Shown: positions 54,537 through 63,728, counted from the first letter of the stretch. The stretch is DNA of 64,000 nucleotides from Serratia rhizosphaerae (GCF_009817885.1 NZ_CP041764.1:4216001-4280000); one strand, 5' to 3'. Numbers and translations: made by a program. The notes: a model not told the origin generated them from the sequence alone.

Positions 54537-55046
54537 ATGAATAAATTGCTGTTGGGGGTGTTGGTTATATCTTTGGCAGGGTGTTCGGCAAAGTATAGTG
54601 AAAGTATATTGGATAAACCGGAAGAGAATTTAGTAAGAGATAAGCCAATAATCATTGCAGAGCCAGCAAAAGGGTCGTACGGCAGTATTCAGTATATAGA
54701 CTCAGGAAAAATGACAGCTGAAGCAATTAAAACAGCATTTTCTCCTTATGCTGATACGGTTACAATCAAATCAGAGTGTAGAGACCTAGTATGCTTGAGT
54801 AAAGCGATAGGTACCTCCAATGGATATTATGTAGTCCCAGAGATCCTTCACTGGGAGGATCGAGCAACAGAATGGTCAGGTATTCCAGATAAAATAGATA
54901 TAAAACTGTCAGTTTATGATGGAAGCCAGAAAAGGGTTGCCTCGACGTTACTGTCAGGGAAAAGTAAATGGATGACGTTTGGCGGAGATCACCCTCAAGA
55001 CTTACTTGCTGATCCTATAAATAACTATGTGAAATCATTATATTAA
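54537..55046 (+). CDS. DUF4823-like lipoprotein
   Basis: A 169-residue lipoprotein. The signal peptide ends in the lipobox LAGC, with lipidation expected near residue 16. The rest is soluble, with two cysteines in ECRDLVC that could form a disulfide. I recognise it as resembling DUF4823 proteins, of unknown function. The gene is markedly more AT-rich than its neighbours, suggesting transfer or relaxed codon use. The start is the ATG at 54537, after a TTG in the same frame. It stands alone, with terminators on both sides. Confidence 0.72.
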   Translation: MNKLLLGVLVISLAGCSAKYSESILDKPEENLVRDKPIIIAEPAKGSYGSIQYIDSGKMTAEAIKTAFSPYADTVTIKSECRDLVCLSKAIGTSNGYYVVPEILHWEDRATEWSGIPDKIDIKLSVYDGSQKRVASTLLSGKSKWMTFGGDHPQDLLADPINNYVKSLY

Positions 55047-55105
55047 AAAGTTCATTTTAGCTTTTAACTCAATGTAGTATAATCATGGTTTAATAATTAA
55101 TAAGA

Positions 55106-55134
55106 ACGCCACCGAATGGGTGGCGTAATTTTTT
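55106..55134. terminator. Bidirectional terminator between the lipoprotein and bd oxidase operons
   Basis: An 8-bp perfect stem (ACGCCACC 55106-55113, GGTGGCGT 55119-55126) is followed on the plus strand by AATTTTTT and on the minus strand by TTCTTATT. It serves both converging transcripts. Confidence 0.8.
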
Positions 55135-55144
55135 GAATTCATTG

Positions 55145-55285
55145 TTAATGCGACTTCATCCCCGCTGCGGTCATCAGCATGCGGAAAATCGTCGCCACCA
55201 CAAACAGCCCCAGCACGCTGGCGCTCCAGATGATCACCAGCCAGCCGACGCGTTTCCACCAGGGGGCGGCGTCTTTCTCTTTCAT
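55145..55285 (-). CDS. DUF2474-family small membrane subunit of a cyanide-insensitive bd oxidase
   Basis: A 46-codon gene with a near-ideal ribosome site (AGGAGG, six bases before the ATG). The protein starts MKEKDAAPWWKRVGWLVIIW and has one membrane helix at about residues 14-34, then a short basic tail ending KSH. DUF2474 proteins follow cioAB-type genes and take the place of CydX in these oxidases (family knowledge). It begins 14 bases after cioB on the same strand. Small size means it is easily missed. Confidence 0.85.
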   Translation of the reverse strand: MKEKDAAPWWKRVGWLVIIWSASVLGLFVVATIFRMLMTAAGMKSH

Positions 55286-55299
55286 CGTCGCCTCCTTCA

Positions 55300-56307
55300 T
55301 CAGTGGTAACCCTGCTCATGGCTCACCTTGCCGCGGAATACGTAGTAGCTCCAGAAGGTGTAGACCAGAATAATCGGGATGATGAACAGCGCGCCTACCA
55401 GCATAAAGCCCTGGCTCTGCATCGGCGATGCCGCTTCCCACAGGCTGATGGACGGCGGGATCAGCAGCGGCCAGATGCTGATGCCCAGCCCGCTCAGGCC
55501 AAGGAACACCAGCAACAGCGTCAGCAGAAACGGCGAGTAGTGCGCGTCATGATTCACCCCGCGCCAGATGCCCCAGGCGCTCAGCAGCACCAGAATCGGC
55601 ACCGGCAGCAGCCAGAACAGGTTCGGCAGGCTGAACCAGCGGTCGGCGATTTCCGGATGCGCCAGCGGTGTCCAGATGCTTACCAGCGCCAGAATCACCA
55701 GCAGGGCCAGCAGCAGCGGCGTCGCCAGGCGGTACATACGCGCCTGCAGTTCGCCGGCGGTTCTCATCACCAGCCAGGTACAGCCGAGCAGGGCGTAAGC
55801 CGCCACCAGTCCCAGGCCGCAGAACAGCGCGAACGGCGTCAGCCAGTCGAGCGGGCCGCCGGCATAGGCGCGGTTCTCAACCGGGAAGCCGTTCAGAATG
55901 GCGCCGACCACGATACCCTGACAGAAGGTGGCGAGCAGCGAGCCGCCAATAAAGGCCTTATCCCAGATATGACGCTTGTCGGCGGTGGCCTTGAAGCGGA
56001 ATTCAAACGCCACGCCGCGGAAAATCAGGCCGATCAGCATCAGCGTCAGCGGAATGGCCAGCGCGTCGAGGATCACCGAATAGGCCAGCGGGAAGGCGCC
56101 GTACAGCGCGGCGCCCCCCAGCACCAGCCAGGTTTCGTTGCCGTCCCAGACTGGCGCGACGGTGTTCATCATCACGTCGCGGTCTCTGCTGTCTTTGACC
56201 CATGGAAACAGGATGCCGATGCCCAGATCGAAACCGTCCATCACCACGTACATCATGGTGCTGAACACGATAATCAAAAACCAGATAAGCGGAAGATCGA
56301 TACCCAT
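55300..56307 (-). CDS. cioB: Cyanide-insensitive cytochrome bd-type oxidase, subunit II
   Basis: A 335-residue CydB-family membrane protein, partner of the upstream subunit I. The start is the ATG at 56307, six bases after AGGAG; a TTG two codons upstream is not used. Near the N-terminus is DGFDLGIGILFPW (residues 24-36), followed by NTVAPVWDGNETWLVLGGAA, both highly conserved in CydB/CioB. About eight helices are visible. Two bases separate it from subunit I. Confidence 0.9.
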   Translation of the reverse strand: MGIDLPLIWFLIIVFSTMMYVVMDGFDLGIGILFPWVKDSRDRDVMMNTVAPVWDGNETWLVLGGAALYGAFPLAYSVILDALAIPLTLMLIGLIFRGVAFEFRFKATADKRHIWDKAFIGGSLLATFCQGIVVGAILNGFPVENRAYAGGPLDWLTPFALFCGLGLVAAYALLGCTWLVMRTAGELQARMYRLATPLLLALLVILALVSIWTPLAHPEIADRWFSLPNLFWLLPVPILVLLSAWGIWRGVNHDAHYSPFLLTLLLVFLGLSGLGISIWPLLIPPSISLWEAASPMQSQGFMLVGALFIIPIILVYTFWSYYVFRGKVSHEQGYH

Positions 56308-56309
56308 GT

Positions 56310-57713
56310 TCAACTCCTGTCGTCCAGATGCTCTTTGACTGCGGAAAGCGGACGCGCCGGCCGGCCTTCGGTGTCGTCCGGCTGCTCGCCTTCATGCGGC
56401 TGCGGCCCTTTGCGGATCAGCCGCATCATATAGGCGTAGCCGACGCCGAACACCGAGCAGTACACCACGATAAACGCCAGCAGGCTGATGCTCATATGCA
56501 GTTCCCCGTGGGCGGAAACCGCGTCCTTGGTGCGCAGCAGGCCATAGACCACCCACGGCTGACGGCCTATTTCGGTGGTGAACCAGCCCGCCAGCAGGGC
56601 GATCAGCCCCGAAGGCCCCATCCACAGCACGAAGTAGAGGAAGGGCTTCGAGTGGTACAGGCCGCCGCGCCAGCGCAGCCACAGGCTCCAGACGCCGGCC
56701 AGAATCATCAGCAGGCCCATGGCCACCATGACGCGGAAGCTCCAGAATACGACGGTGGAATTGGGGCGATCTTCCGGCGGGAAGGATTTCAGCGCCGGGA
56801 TTTGCTCCGTCAGGCTATGGGTCAGGATCAGGCTGCCGAGATAAGGCACTTCCAGCTTAAAGCGCGTCTCTTCCCGTTCCATATCCGGCCAGCCGAACAG
56901 GATCAGCGGCGTGGCTTCACCGGCGACGTTTTCCCAGTGTCCCTCGATGGCGGCGATTTTGGCCGGCTGGTGTTTAAGGGTATTCAGACCGTGCGCATCG
57001 CCGATAAAAGCCTGAATAGGGGCGACGATCAGCGCCATCCACATCGCCATCGACAGCATGGTGCGCATTGCCGGCGTATCTCGTCCGCGCAGCAGGTGCC
57101 AGGCGGCGGAGGCGCCAACAAAGAAGGCGGAAGCCAGGAACGCCGCGGTGGACATATGCAGCAGCCGGTAGGGGAATGACGGGTTGAAAATCACCTTCAG
57201 CCACTCCACCGGCACCACCTGACCGTTGATGATTTCATGGCCCTGCGGCGTTTGCATCCAGCTGTTCGACGCCAGGATCCAGAAGGTGGAAATCAGTGTG
57301 CCGAGCGCCACCATACAGGTGGCGAAGAAGTGCAAGCCGGGGCCGACGCGATTCCAGCCGAACAGCATGACCCCCAGGAAACCGGCCTCAAGGAAGAATG
57401 CGGTGAGCACTTCATAGGTGAGCAACGGTCCGGTGATATTGCCGGCAAATTCGGAGAAAAAGCTCCAGTTGGTGCCGAACTGGTAGGCCATCACCAAACC
57501 GGAGACCACCCCCATGCCAAAGTTGACGGCAAAAATTTTCGACCAGAAATGATAGAGCTGCCGATAAGTGTCGTCCTGTGTCTTCAGCCATAAACCTTCC
57601 AACACCGCCAGATAGCTGGCTAGCCCAATGGTGATTGCGGGGAACAAAATATGGAAGGATACGGTGAAGGCGAACTGTATTCTGGCAAGCTCGAGTGCAT
57701 CAAGACCCAGCAT
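56310..57713 (-). CDS. cioA: Cyanide-insensitive cytochrome bd-type oxidase, subunit I
   Basis: A 467-residue CydA-family quinol oxidase subunit that reduces oxygen to water. The start is the ATG at 57713 (AGGGGG upstream). Axial haem ligands are expected at the His in FAFTVSFHILFPA near residue 19 and in the GHW and Met regions further on. It is shorter than E. coli CydA (522) and lacks the long Q-loop insertion, which marks the CIO (cyanide-insensitive) group. The operon is cioA-cioB-DUF2474. Confidence 0.9.
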   Translation of the reverse strand: MLGLDALELARIQFAFTVSFHILFPAITIGLASYLAVLEGLWLKTQDDTYRQLYHFWSKIFAVNFGMGVVSGLVMAYQFGTNWSFFSEFAGNITGPLLTYEVLTAFFLEAGFLGVMLFGWNRVGPGLHFFATCMVALGTLISTFWILASNSWMQTPQGHEIINGQVVPVEWLKVIFNPSFPYRLLHMSTAAFLASAFFVGASAAWHLLRGRDTPAMRTMLSMAMWMALIVAPIQAFIGDAHGLNTLKHQPAKIAAIEGHWENVAGEATPLILFGWPDMEREETRFKLEVPYLGSLILTHSLTEQIPALKSFPPEDRPNSTVVFWSFRVMVAMGLLMILAGVWSLWLRWRGGLYHSKPFLYFVLWMGPSGLIALLAGWFTTEIGRQPWVVYGLLRTKDAVSAHGELHMSISLLAFIVVYCSVFGVGYAYMMRLIRKGPQPHEGEQPDDTEGRPARPLSAVKEHLDDRS

Positions 57714-57944
57714 AGCGCCCCCTAGGGTTGTACATAACATGACCTCTTCAGTATAGACGTGTTTTTTTCAATGACATCCCGGCGAGAAACCGCGTTCGGA
57801 TGGCCGTCTGGCGGCGGAAAAATCACCCGTAAATCATCGCCGGAAAGCAAAGAAAACTTGGTGGTCAGTTAAACACGGGGTACATTGACTATAATAGTGA
57901 CAGTTATTTTACTTTTACCTATAACAGTTTCTTTTGGCGCATTT
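57714..57944. promoter_or_regulatory. cioA / MocR-type regulator divergent region
   Basis: A 231-base gap between divergent genes. A TATAAT at 57890-57895 is suited to a plus-strand promoter, but no good -35 lies 17 bases upstream. Binding by the adjacent MocR-type regulator is plausible, since such proteins often control divergent neighbours. Confidence 0.4.
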
Positions 57945-59363
57945 ATGACACGATATGAACAATTGGCGCAGCAAATCCGCGAACAGATCCAAAACCGGGT
58001 GTGGCGCGCCGGCGATAAATTGCCGTCGCTGCGGGAAAGCGGCAGGCGTGCGGGACTCAGCCTGATGACGGTGGTGCAATCCTACCAACTGCTGGAAAGC
58101 CAGGGCTGGATCGTGGCGCGCCCGCAGTCCGGCTATTACGTGGCCGCCCGGCCGCAGCCGCTGCCGCAGGCGACGCATGGCGAAAAGCTCCTGCTGAGCG
58201 AGCAGGTGGATATCAACGCCTTTATTTTCGACGTGTTGCAGGCCTGCAAGGATCCGCAGATTGTGCCGTTTGGTTCGGCGTTTCCGGATGCGACGCTGTT
58301 TACCCAGCCGAAACTGGCGCGGGCGCTCAGCAGCGTGGCGCGCAAGTTCACGCCGCACAGTTCGCTGGTTAACCTGCCGCCGGGCAATGATGCGCTGCGG
58401 CGCAATATTGCGCAGCGCTATGCGTTAAGCGGCATGCAGGTGGCGCCGGATGAAATTGTCATTACCGCCGGCGCGATGGAGTCGCTCAGCCTTAGCCTGC
58501 AGGCGGTCACGCAGCCCGGCGACTATGTGGCCATTGAGTCGCCGGCTTTTTACGGCGCACTGCAGGCGCTGGAGCGGCTGCGCCTGAAAGCGGTGGCGAT
58601 ACCCACCCATCCGCAGCACGGTATTGAACTGGAGCCGTTGGAACAGGCGCTGACGCAGTATCCGATCAAGGCCTGCTGGCTGATGACCCATTTCCAGAAC
58701 CCGCAGGGCGCCACGATGCCGGAGGCCAATAAACAGCGGCTGGTGGCGCTGCTGCGGCAGCGGCAAATCGCGCTGATTGAGGATGATGTCTACGGCGAGC
58801 TCTATTTCGGCGCTGAACGGCCGCTGCCGGCCAAGGCGCTGGACACGGACGGTCTAGTGCTGCACTGCTCGTCCTTCTCCAAGTGTCTGGCGCCGGGTTT
58901 TCGCGTCGGTTGGGTCGCCGCCGGCCGGCAGGCCGCACAGATCCAGCGTCTGCAGCTGATGAGCACCGTATCCGCCAGCGTACCGATGCAGATGGCGATC
59001 GCCGATTACCTGCTACACGGCGGTTATGACACGCATTTGCGGCGTTTACGTCGCCTGCTGGCGCAGCGGCAAAGCGCGATGCGTCAGGCGATTGCGCATT
59101 ATTTTCCCCCGACGGTCAACGTCAGCCAGCCGGACGGCGGCTATTTTTTATGGCTGGAGCTGGCGCCGGGCCTGTCGGCGATGGCGCTGTACCAGCGGGC
59201 GCTGGCGCAGGGCATCAGTATTGCGCCCGGTCGTATGTTTACGACCGGCGACCATTTCAACCACTGTTTCCGCCTGAACGCCTCGTTTGAGTGGAATGAC
59301 CGGCTGGAAGCGGCGATCCGCACCCTCGGCGAGCTGATCCGCCAGCAGTCGCCGGAATCCTAG
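57945..59363 (+). CDS. MocR-family transcription regulator (YdcR-like)
   Basis: A 472-residue chimera of a GntR winged helix and an aminotransferase fold. Residues 1-75 form the winged helix (MTRYEQLAQQIREQIQNRVW, KLPSLRESGRRAGLSLMTVV). The PLP-binding domain follows, with its Schiff-base Lys at residue 313 (SSFSKCLAPGFRVGW). It matches E. coli YdcR closely along its length. The start is the ATG at 57945; an upstream frame extension to 57885 overlaps the promoter. Its target is unknown, but the divergent cioA operon is a candidate. Confidence 0.9.
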   Translation: MTRYEQLAQQIREQIQNRVWRAGDKLPSLRESGRRAGLSLMTVVQSYQLLESQGWIVARPQSGYYVAARPQPLPQATHGEKLLLSEQVDINAFIFDVLQACKDPQIVPFGSAFPDATLFTQPKLARALSSVARKFTPHSSLVNLPPGNDALRRNIAQRYALSGMQVAPDEIVITAGAMESLSLSLQAVTQPGDYVAIESPAFYGALQALERLRLKAVAIPTHPQHGIELEPLEQALTQYPIKACWLMTHFQNPQGATMPEANKQRLVALLRQRQIALIEDDVYGELYFGAERPLPAKALDTDGLVLHCSSFSKCLAPGFRVGWVAAGRQAAQIQRLQLMSTVSASVPMQMAIADYLLHGGYDTHLRRLRRLLAQRQSAMRQAIAHYFPPTVNVSQPDGGYFLWLELAPGLSAMALYQRALAQGISIAPGRMFTTGDHFNHCFRLNASFEWNDRLEAAIRTLGELIRQQSPES

Positions 59364-59403
59364 GGGAATTTCCCGCCGTATCGCTGGGGCAAAATAGGGC
59401 ATG

Positions 59404-59420
59404 TGCACCGTAATGGCGCA
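59404..59420 (+). promoter_or_regulatory. NtrC-like dyad upstream of astC
   Basis: TGCACCG-TAA-TGGCGCA is a 17-bp match to the NtrC consensus with 12 of 14 bases. It is centred about 250 bases before the expected sigma-54 start, a long-range position compatible with DNA looping. Confidence 0.6.
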
Positions 59421-59427
59421 TCACTGT

Positions 59428-59459
59428 GCGGCCGACATTCGTTAGGCCGCTTATTTTTT
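59428..59459 (+). terminator. Terminator of the MocR-type gene
   Basis: A 6-bp stem (GCGGCC 59428-59433, GGCCGC 59445-59450) with an 11-base loop, followed by TTATTTTTT (59451-59459). Confidence 0.75.
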
Positions 59460-59544
59460 GCGAGCGCGATCAGAAAAAACAAAACTTTTTGCTAATGAAT
59501 AGTATTTCGTTGTCTGTGGCGTTTTCAGGCCGCGTTTTTACATT

Positions 59545-59584
59545 TATGCAGTATAAATGCATAAAATATGCATACGTATGCAAT
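59545..59584 (+). promoter_or_regulatory. Pair of ArgR-box-like palindromes upstream of astC
   Basis: Two AT-rich palindromes lie side by side: TATGCA/TGCATA with a seven-base spacer (59545-59563) and TATGCA/TGCAAT with a six-base spacer (59567-59584). Their size and three-base separation recall paired ARG boxes, although the usual arms are TGAAT/ATTCA. In E. coli ArgR aids NtrC activation of astC. Confidence 0.5.
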
Positions 59585-59637
59585 ATAAGCCATTGTTTTA
59601 ACGAAAAAAAATGAGAAATACCTCCCAAATCCGCTGT

Positions 59638-59653
59638 TGGCACGAGAACTGCT
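59638..59653 (+). promoter_or_regulatory. Sigma-54 promoter of astC
   Basis: TGGCACGAGAACTGCT has the GG and GC ten bases apart and matches the -24/-12 consensus with one mismatch. The predicted start near 59664 leaves a leader of about 250 bases before the astC ATG. E. coli astC is also driven by sigma-54 under nitrogen limitation. Confidence 0.82.
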
Positions 59654-59913
59654 CTACACTCTTTATCAAACGGCATGTATTTTAACTGTCCGTTAACATT
59701 AATGGCCCGTTGCTGGCTGAGCTACACGACAGATATAGTAAAAAACCGCCTTTATGTAACAGATTTGTATCTCAAACGCCGGTGAAAGAGAGCATTATCA
59801 TCGCCAGGCGCCATCAGATTCCGAGCGGTTTTTTGTATTGTTGTATCGCTTTACCGCGCAGAAACGGCCCTTCGGCTCAAAAATCTGTTTTTCGCTTACG
59901 TCATGAGGTCACT

Positions 59914-61128
59914 ATGGAACAGCCAATCGCAGTTACCCGCCAGTCTTTCGACGACTGGATGATCCCGGTTTATGCTCCCGCCGATTTTATTCTGGTGCGC
60001 GGCGAGGGTTCCCGCGTCTGGGATCAGCAGGGTAAAGAGTATATCGACTTTGCCGGCGGTATTGCGGTGAACGCGCTGGGGCATGCGCATCCGGTGGTGA
60101 AGGCTGCGCTGGTGGAGCAGGCCGGCAAACTGTGGCACCTGGGCAACGGTTATACCAACGAGCCGGTGCTGCGCTTGGCGAAGATGCTGATTGACGCCAC
60201 TTTCGCCGACAAAGTCTTTTTCTGTAACTCCGGCGCGGAAGCCAACGAAGCGGCACTGAAGCTGGCGCGCAAATATGCGCTGGATAAGTTCGGCGCCGAG
60301 AAAAACCAGATTGTGGCCTTCAACAATGCCTTCCACGGCCGCACGCTGTTTACCGTTTCCGCCGGCGGACAGCCGAAGTATTCGCAGGACTTTGCGCCGC
60401 TGCCGGGCGGCATCACCCATACGCCGTATAACGATCTGGCCGCGGCGGCGGAAATGATTAACGACCGCACCTGCGCGGTGATCGTCGAGCCGATTCAGGG
60501 GGAAGGCGGCGTGCTGCCGGCCGACGGTGAATTCCTGCAGGGGCTGCGCGAGCTGTGCGATCGCCACAACGCGCTGCTGATTTTCGATGAGGTGCAAACC
60601 GGTATGGGCCGCACCGGCGATCTGTACGCCTATACGCAGTACGGCGTGGTACCGGATGTGCTGACCACCGCCAAAGCGCTGGGCGGCGGCTTCCCGATCG
60701 GCGCGATGCTGACCACCGATGCGCTGGCGACAACCCTCGGTGTCGGCACGCACGGCACCACCTACGGCGGTAACCCGCTGGCGACGGCGGTGGCCGGTGC
60801 GGTGTTCTCGCTGATCAATACGCCGGAAGTGCTGAACGGGGTGAAGCAGCGCCATCTGTGGTTTATCGAGGAGCTGAATAAAATTAATCAGCAGTACCCG
60901 ATTTTCTCTGAAATCCGCGGCGGCGGCCTGCTGATTGGCTGCGTGCTGAAGCCGGACTATGCCGGCAAAGCCAAACAAATTACCCAGTATGCCAATGAAG
61001 AAGGGGTGATCGCGCTGATCGCCGGGCCGAATGTGGTGCGCTTCACGCCGTCATTGGTGATCCCGGAAGCGGACGTACGCGAAGGACTGGCGCGCTTTGC
61101 GCGAGCGGTAGCACGTATTTGCAGCTAA
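59914..61128 (+). CDS. astC: Succinylornithine transaminase (arginine succinyltransferase pathway)
   Basis: A 404-residue class III PLP aminotransferase, step three of arginine breakdown to glutamate. It also resembles ArgD and related enzymes, but the operon context decides. PLP contacts are CNSGAEANEAALKLARKYA near residue 105, the Asp in LLIFDEVQTGMGRTG near residue 222 and the Lys in LTTAKALGGGFPIG near residue 253. The start is the ATG at 59914, with GAGG six bases upstream; an in-frame extension upstream to 59710 lies in the leader. Confidence 0.94.
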   Translation: MEQPIAVTRQSFDDWMIPVYAPADFILVRGEGSRVWDQQGKEYIDFAGGIAVNALGHAHPVVKAALVEQAGKLWHLGNGYTNEPVLRLAKMLIDATFADKVFFCNSGAEANEAALKLARKYALDKFGAEKNQIVAFNNAFHGRTLFTVSAGGQPKYSQDFAPLPGGITHTPYNDLAAAAEMINDRTCAVIVEPIQGEGGVLPADGEFLQGLRELCDRHNALLIFDEVQTGMGRTGDLYAYTQYGVVPDVLTTAKALGGGFPIGAMLTTDALATTLGVGTHGTTYGGNPLATAVAGAVFSLINTPEVLNGVKQRHLWFIEELNKINQQYPIFSEIRGGGLLIGCVLKPDYAGKAKQITQYANEEGVIALIAGPNVVRFTPSLVIPEADVREGLARFARAVARICS

Positions 61129-61180
61129 TTTCTCGGCGGCGTCGTCAGCGGCGCCGCCGAATGACGTAGAGGTTCGCATT

Positions 61181-62215
61181 ATGATGATTATTCGCCCCAT
61201 TGAGCGTCGTGATTTGTCAGATCTGCTGACGCTGGCCGGTAAATCCGGTATTGGCCTCACCTCTTTGCCGCAAAATGAAGATACCTTGTCGGCACGCATT
61301 GAGCGGGCGCTGAAAACCTGGCAAGGCGAACTTCCCCCCGGCGAACAGTGCTATCTGTTTGTGCTGGAAGACAGCGAGCGCCAGCAGGTGGTGGGCGTCA
61401 GCGCCATTGAGGTCGCAGTGGGACTGACGGAGCCGTGGTACAGCTTCCGGGTTGGCTCACAGGTGCATGCCTCCAAGCCGCTGGGCGTCTACAAAACGGT
61501 GCCGACGCTGTTTCTCAGCAATGACCACACCGGCCATTCCGAACTCTGCACGCTGTTCCTCGATCCGGACTACCGTCACGGTGAAAACGGCAAATTATTG
61601 TCTAAAGTGCGTTTCTTGTTTATCGCCGCTTTCCGCGAGCGCTTCGCGCGCAAACTGATTGCCGAAATGCGCGGTTTTTCCGATGAAGACGGCCGTTCGC
61701 CGTTTTGGGAAAACGTCGGCAGCCACTTCTTTTCGATTGAGTTCGCCGAGGCGGACTATCTGAGCGGCACCGGCCAGAAAGCGTTTATCGCCGAGCTGAT
61801 GCCGAAGCACCCGCTATACGTTGATTTTTTGTCGCAGGATGCGCAGCAGGTGATTGGCGAAGTGCATCCGCACACCGTGCCGGCGCGCCGTTTACTGGAA
61901 GCCGAAGGCCTGCGCTATCAGGGCTATGTCGATATCTTCGACGGCGGCCCGACGCTGGAAGCGGAAATCGACGATATCCGCGCGGTGAAACACAGCCGGC
62001 TGGTAAAAGTGGTGCTGGATGAGAAGCCGATGCGCGCCGATGCGCCGCTGCTGCTGGTGGCCAACGAAAACTATCAACACTATCGCGCGCTGCTGGTCGC
62101 GGCCGATCTGTATGACGACCGTCTGCACATGAACGCCGCCACCGCTGCGGCGCTCGGCGTGGAGCAGGGCAGCCCGGTGCGCGTGGTGGCCCTTTTTACA
62201 CAGGAGAAAGTTTAA
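61181..62215 (+). CDS. astA: Arginine N-succinyltransferase
   Basis: A 344-residue enzyme that moves succinyl from succinyl-CoA to arginine, the first step of the pathway. It closely matches AstA, with TSLPQNEDTLSARIERALKT near residue 27, PTLFLSNDHTGHSELCTLFL near residue 108 and GTGQKAFIAELMPKHPLY near residue 195. Two ATGs lie in tandem at 61181 and 61184. The stop overlaps the astD start (TAATG). Confidence 0.95.
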   Translation: MMIIRPIERRDLSDLLTLAGKSGIGLTSLPQNEDTLSARIERALKTWQGELPPGEQCYLFVLEDSERQQVVGVSAIEVAVGLTEPWYSFRVGSQVHASKPLGVYKTVPTLFLSNDHTGHSELCTLFLDPDYRHGENGKLLSKVRFLFIAAFRERFARKLIAEMRGFSDEDGRSPFWENVGSHFFSIEFAEADYLSGTGQKAFIAELMPKHPLYVDFLSQDAQQVIGEVHPHTVPARRLLEAEGLRYQGYVDIFDGGPTLEAEIDDIRAVKHSRLVKVVLDEKPMRADAPLLLVANENYQHYRALLVAADLYDDRLHMNAATAAALGVEQGSPVRVVALFTQEKV

Positions 62216-63687
62216 TGTCACATGCGGCACTGTTAATTAATGGCGTCTGGCGGCCGGGGCATGGCGCGGCGTTCAGTAAAACCGACCCGGTTGATAATCA
62301 ACCGTTGTGGCAGGCCAACGGCGCCGATGCCGGCGACGTGGATGCCGCCTGCGAAGCGGCGCGCAACGCGTTTCCTGCCTGGGCGCGTACCCCGTTTGCC
62401 GAACGTGATCAACTGGTGAAACGCTTTGCCGCGCTGCTGGAAGAACATAAGACGCAGCTGGCGGAAACCATCAGTCGTGAAACCGGAAAACCACGCTGGG
62501 AAACGCTGACCGAAGTACAGGCGATGATCGGCAAGGTGGGCATTTCCTTGCAGGCTTACCAGGCCCGCACCGGTGAAAGCCGCAGCGAAATGGCCGACGG
62601 CGCGGCGACGCTGCGTCACCGTCCGCACGGAGTGTTGGCGGTGTTCGGCCCTTACAACTTCCCGGGGCATCTGCCTAACGGCCATATTGTTCCGGCGCTG
62701 CTGGCGGGTAACAGCGTGGTGTTCAAGCCCAGCGAGCTGACGCCGTTAACGGCGGAGGTGACGCTGAAGCTGTGGCTGCAGGCCGGGCTGCCGGACGGGG
62801 TGATCAACCTGGTGCAGGGCGGGCGGGAAACCGGCGAAGCGCTGGCGGCCAACCCGCAGATTGACGGCCTGTTGTTTACCGGCAGCGCAGGCACAGGTTA
62901 CCAGCTGCATCGTCAGCTGGCGGGGCAGCCGGAGAAAATTCTGGCGCTGGAAATGGGCGGCAATAACGCGCTGATCGTGGAAGAGATCGACGATTGCGAT
63001 GCTGCGGTTAATCTGGCTATCCAGTCGGCGTTCATCTCCGCCGGACAGCGTTGCACCTGCGCACGGCGTATTCTGGTGAAACGCGGCGCGCAGGGCGATG
63101 CCTTTGTCGAGCGTCTGGTGCAGGTAGCGGCCGCGCTGCGCATCGGCCGCTGGGACGCCGAACCGCAGCCGTTTATGGGCGGGGTGATCTCTTCGCCGGC
63201 GGCGGAGAAAATGCTGGCGGCGCAGCACCACCTGCTGTCGCTCGGCGGCAAGGCGCTGCTGACCATGCAGAGGCTGGAAAGCGGCAGCGCGCTGCTCAGC
63301 CCGGGAATCATTGATGTCAGCGAAGTGCCGGCGTTGCCGGATGAAGAATACTTCGGGCCGCTGACCACCATTATTCGCTATGACGGCTTCGACCAGGCGC
63401 TACGCATCGCCAATCAGACGCGTTACGGCCTGTCGGTGGGACTGATCTCGCCGCAGCGCGCCCAGTTTGAGCAACTGCTGCTGGAAGCGCGCGCCGGTAT
63501 CGTCAACTGGAATAAACCGTTGACCGGCGCATCCAGCGCCGCGCCGTTCGGCGGGGTTGGCGCGTCGGGCAACCATCGCCCCAGCGCTTACTACGCGGCG
63601 GACTATTGCGCCTGGCCGATGGCGTCGTTGGAAAGCGAAACCTTGCAGATGCCGGCCAGTTTGTCCCCTGGCGTGTCCTTTAATTAA
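62215..63687 (+). CDS. astD: Succinylglutamate-semialdehyde dehydrogenase
   Basis: A 490-residue NAD-dependent aldehyde dehydrogenase, step four of the pathway. The Glu active-site region is ALEMGGNNALIV near residue 243, the catalytic Cys is in SAGQRCTCARRI near residue 280 and the PFGGVGASGNHRPS C-terminal stretch is typical of AstD. It overlaps astA by one base and is followed after 41 bases by astB. Confidence 0.95.
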   Translation: MSHAALLINGVWRPGHGAAFSKTDPVDNQPLWQANGADAGDVDAACEAARNAFPAWARTPFAERDQLVKRFAALLEEHKTQLAETISRETGKPRWETLTEVQAMIGKVGISLQAYQARTGESRSEMADGAATLRHRPHGVLAVFGPYNFPGHLPNGHIVPALLAGNSVVFKPSELTPLTAEVTLKLWLQAGLPDGVINLVQGGRETGEALAANPQIDGLLFTGSAGTGYQLHRQLAGQPEKILALEMGGNNALIVEEIDDCDAAVNLAIQSAFISAGQRCTCARRILVKRGAQGDAFVERLVQVAAALRIGRWDAEPQPFMGGVISSPAAEKMLAAQHHLLSLGGKALLTMQRLESGSALLSPGIIDVSEVPALPDEEYFGPLTTIIRYDGFDQALRIANQTRYGLSVGLISPQRAQFEQLLLEARAGIVNWNKPLTGASSAAPFGGVGASGNHRPSAYYAADYCAWPMASLESETLQMPASLSPGVSFN

Positions 63688-63728
63688 TCGCGAAAGGGTC
63701 GGCTGATTGCCGGCCCTGGGAGAGCAGT

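Noticed and set aside
59710..59913. N-terminal extension of astC to 59710
   Set aside because: The extra 68 residues lie in the sigma-54 leader and do not resemble aminotransferases; the ATG at 59914 has a good ribosome site and the conserved family start.
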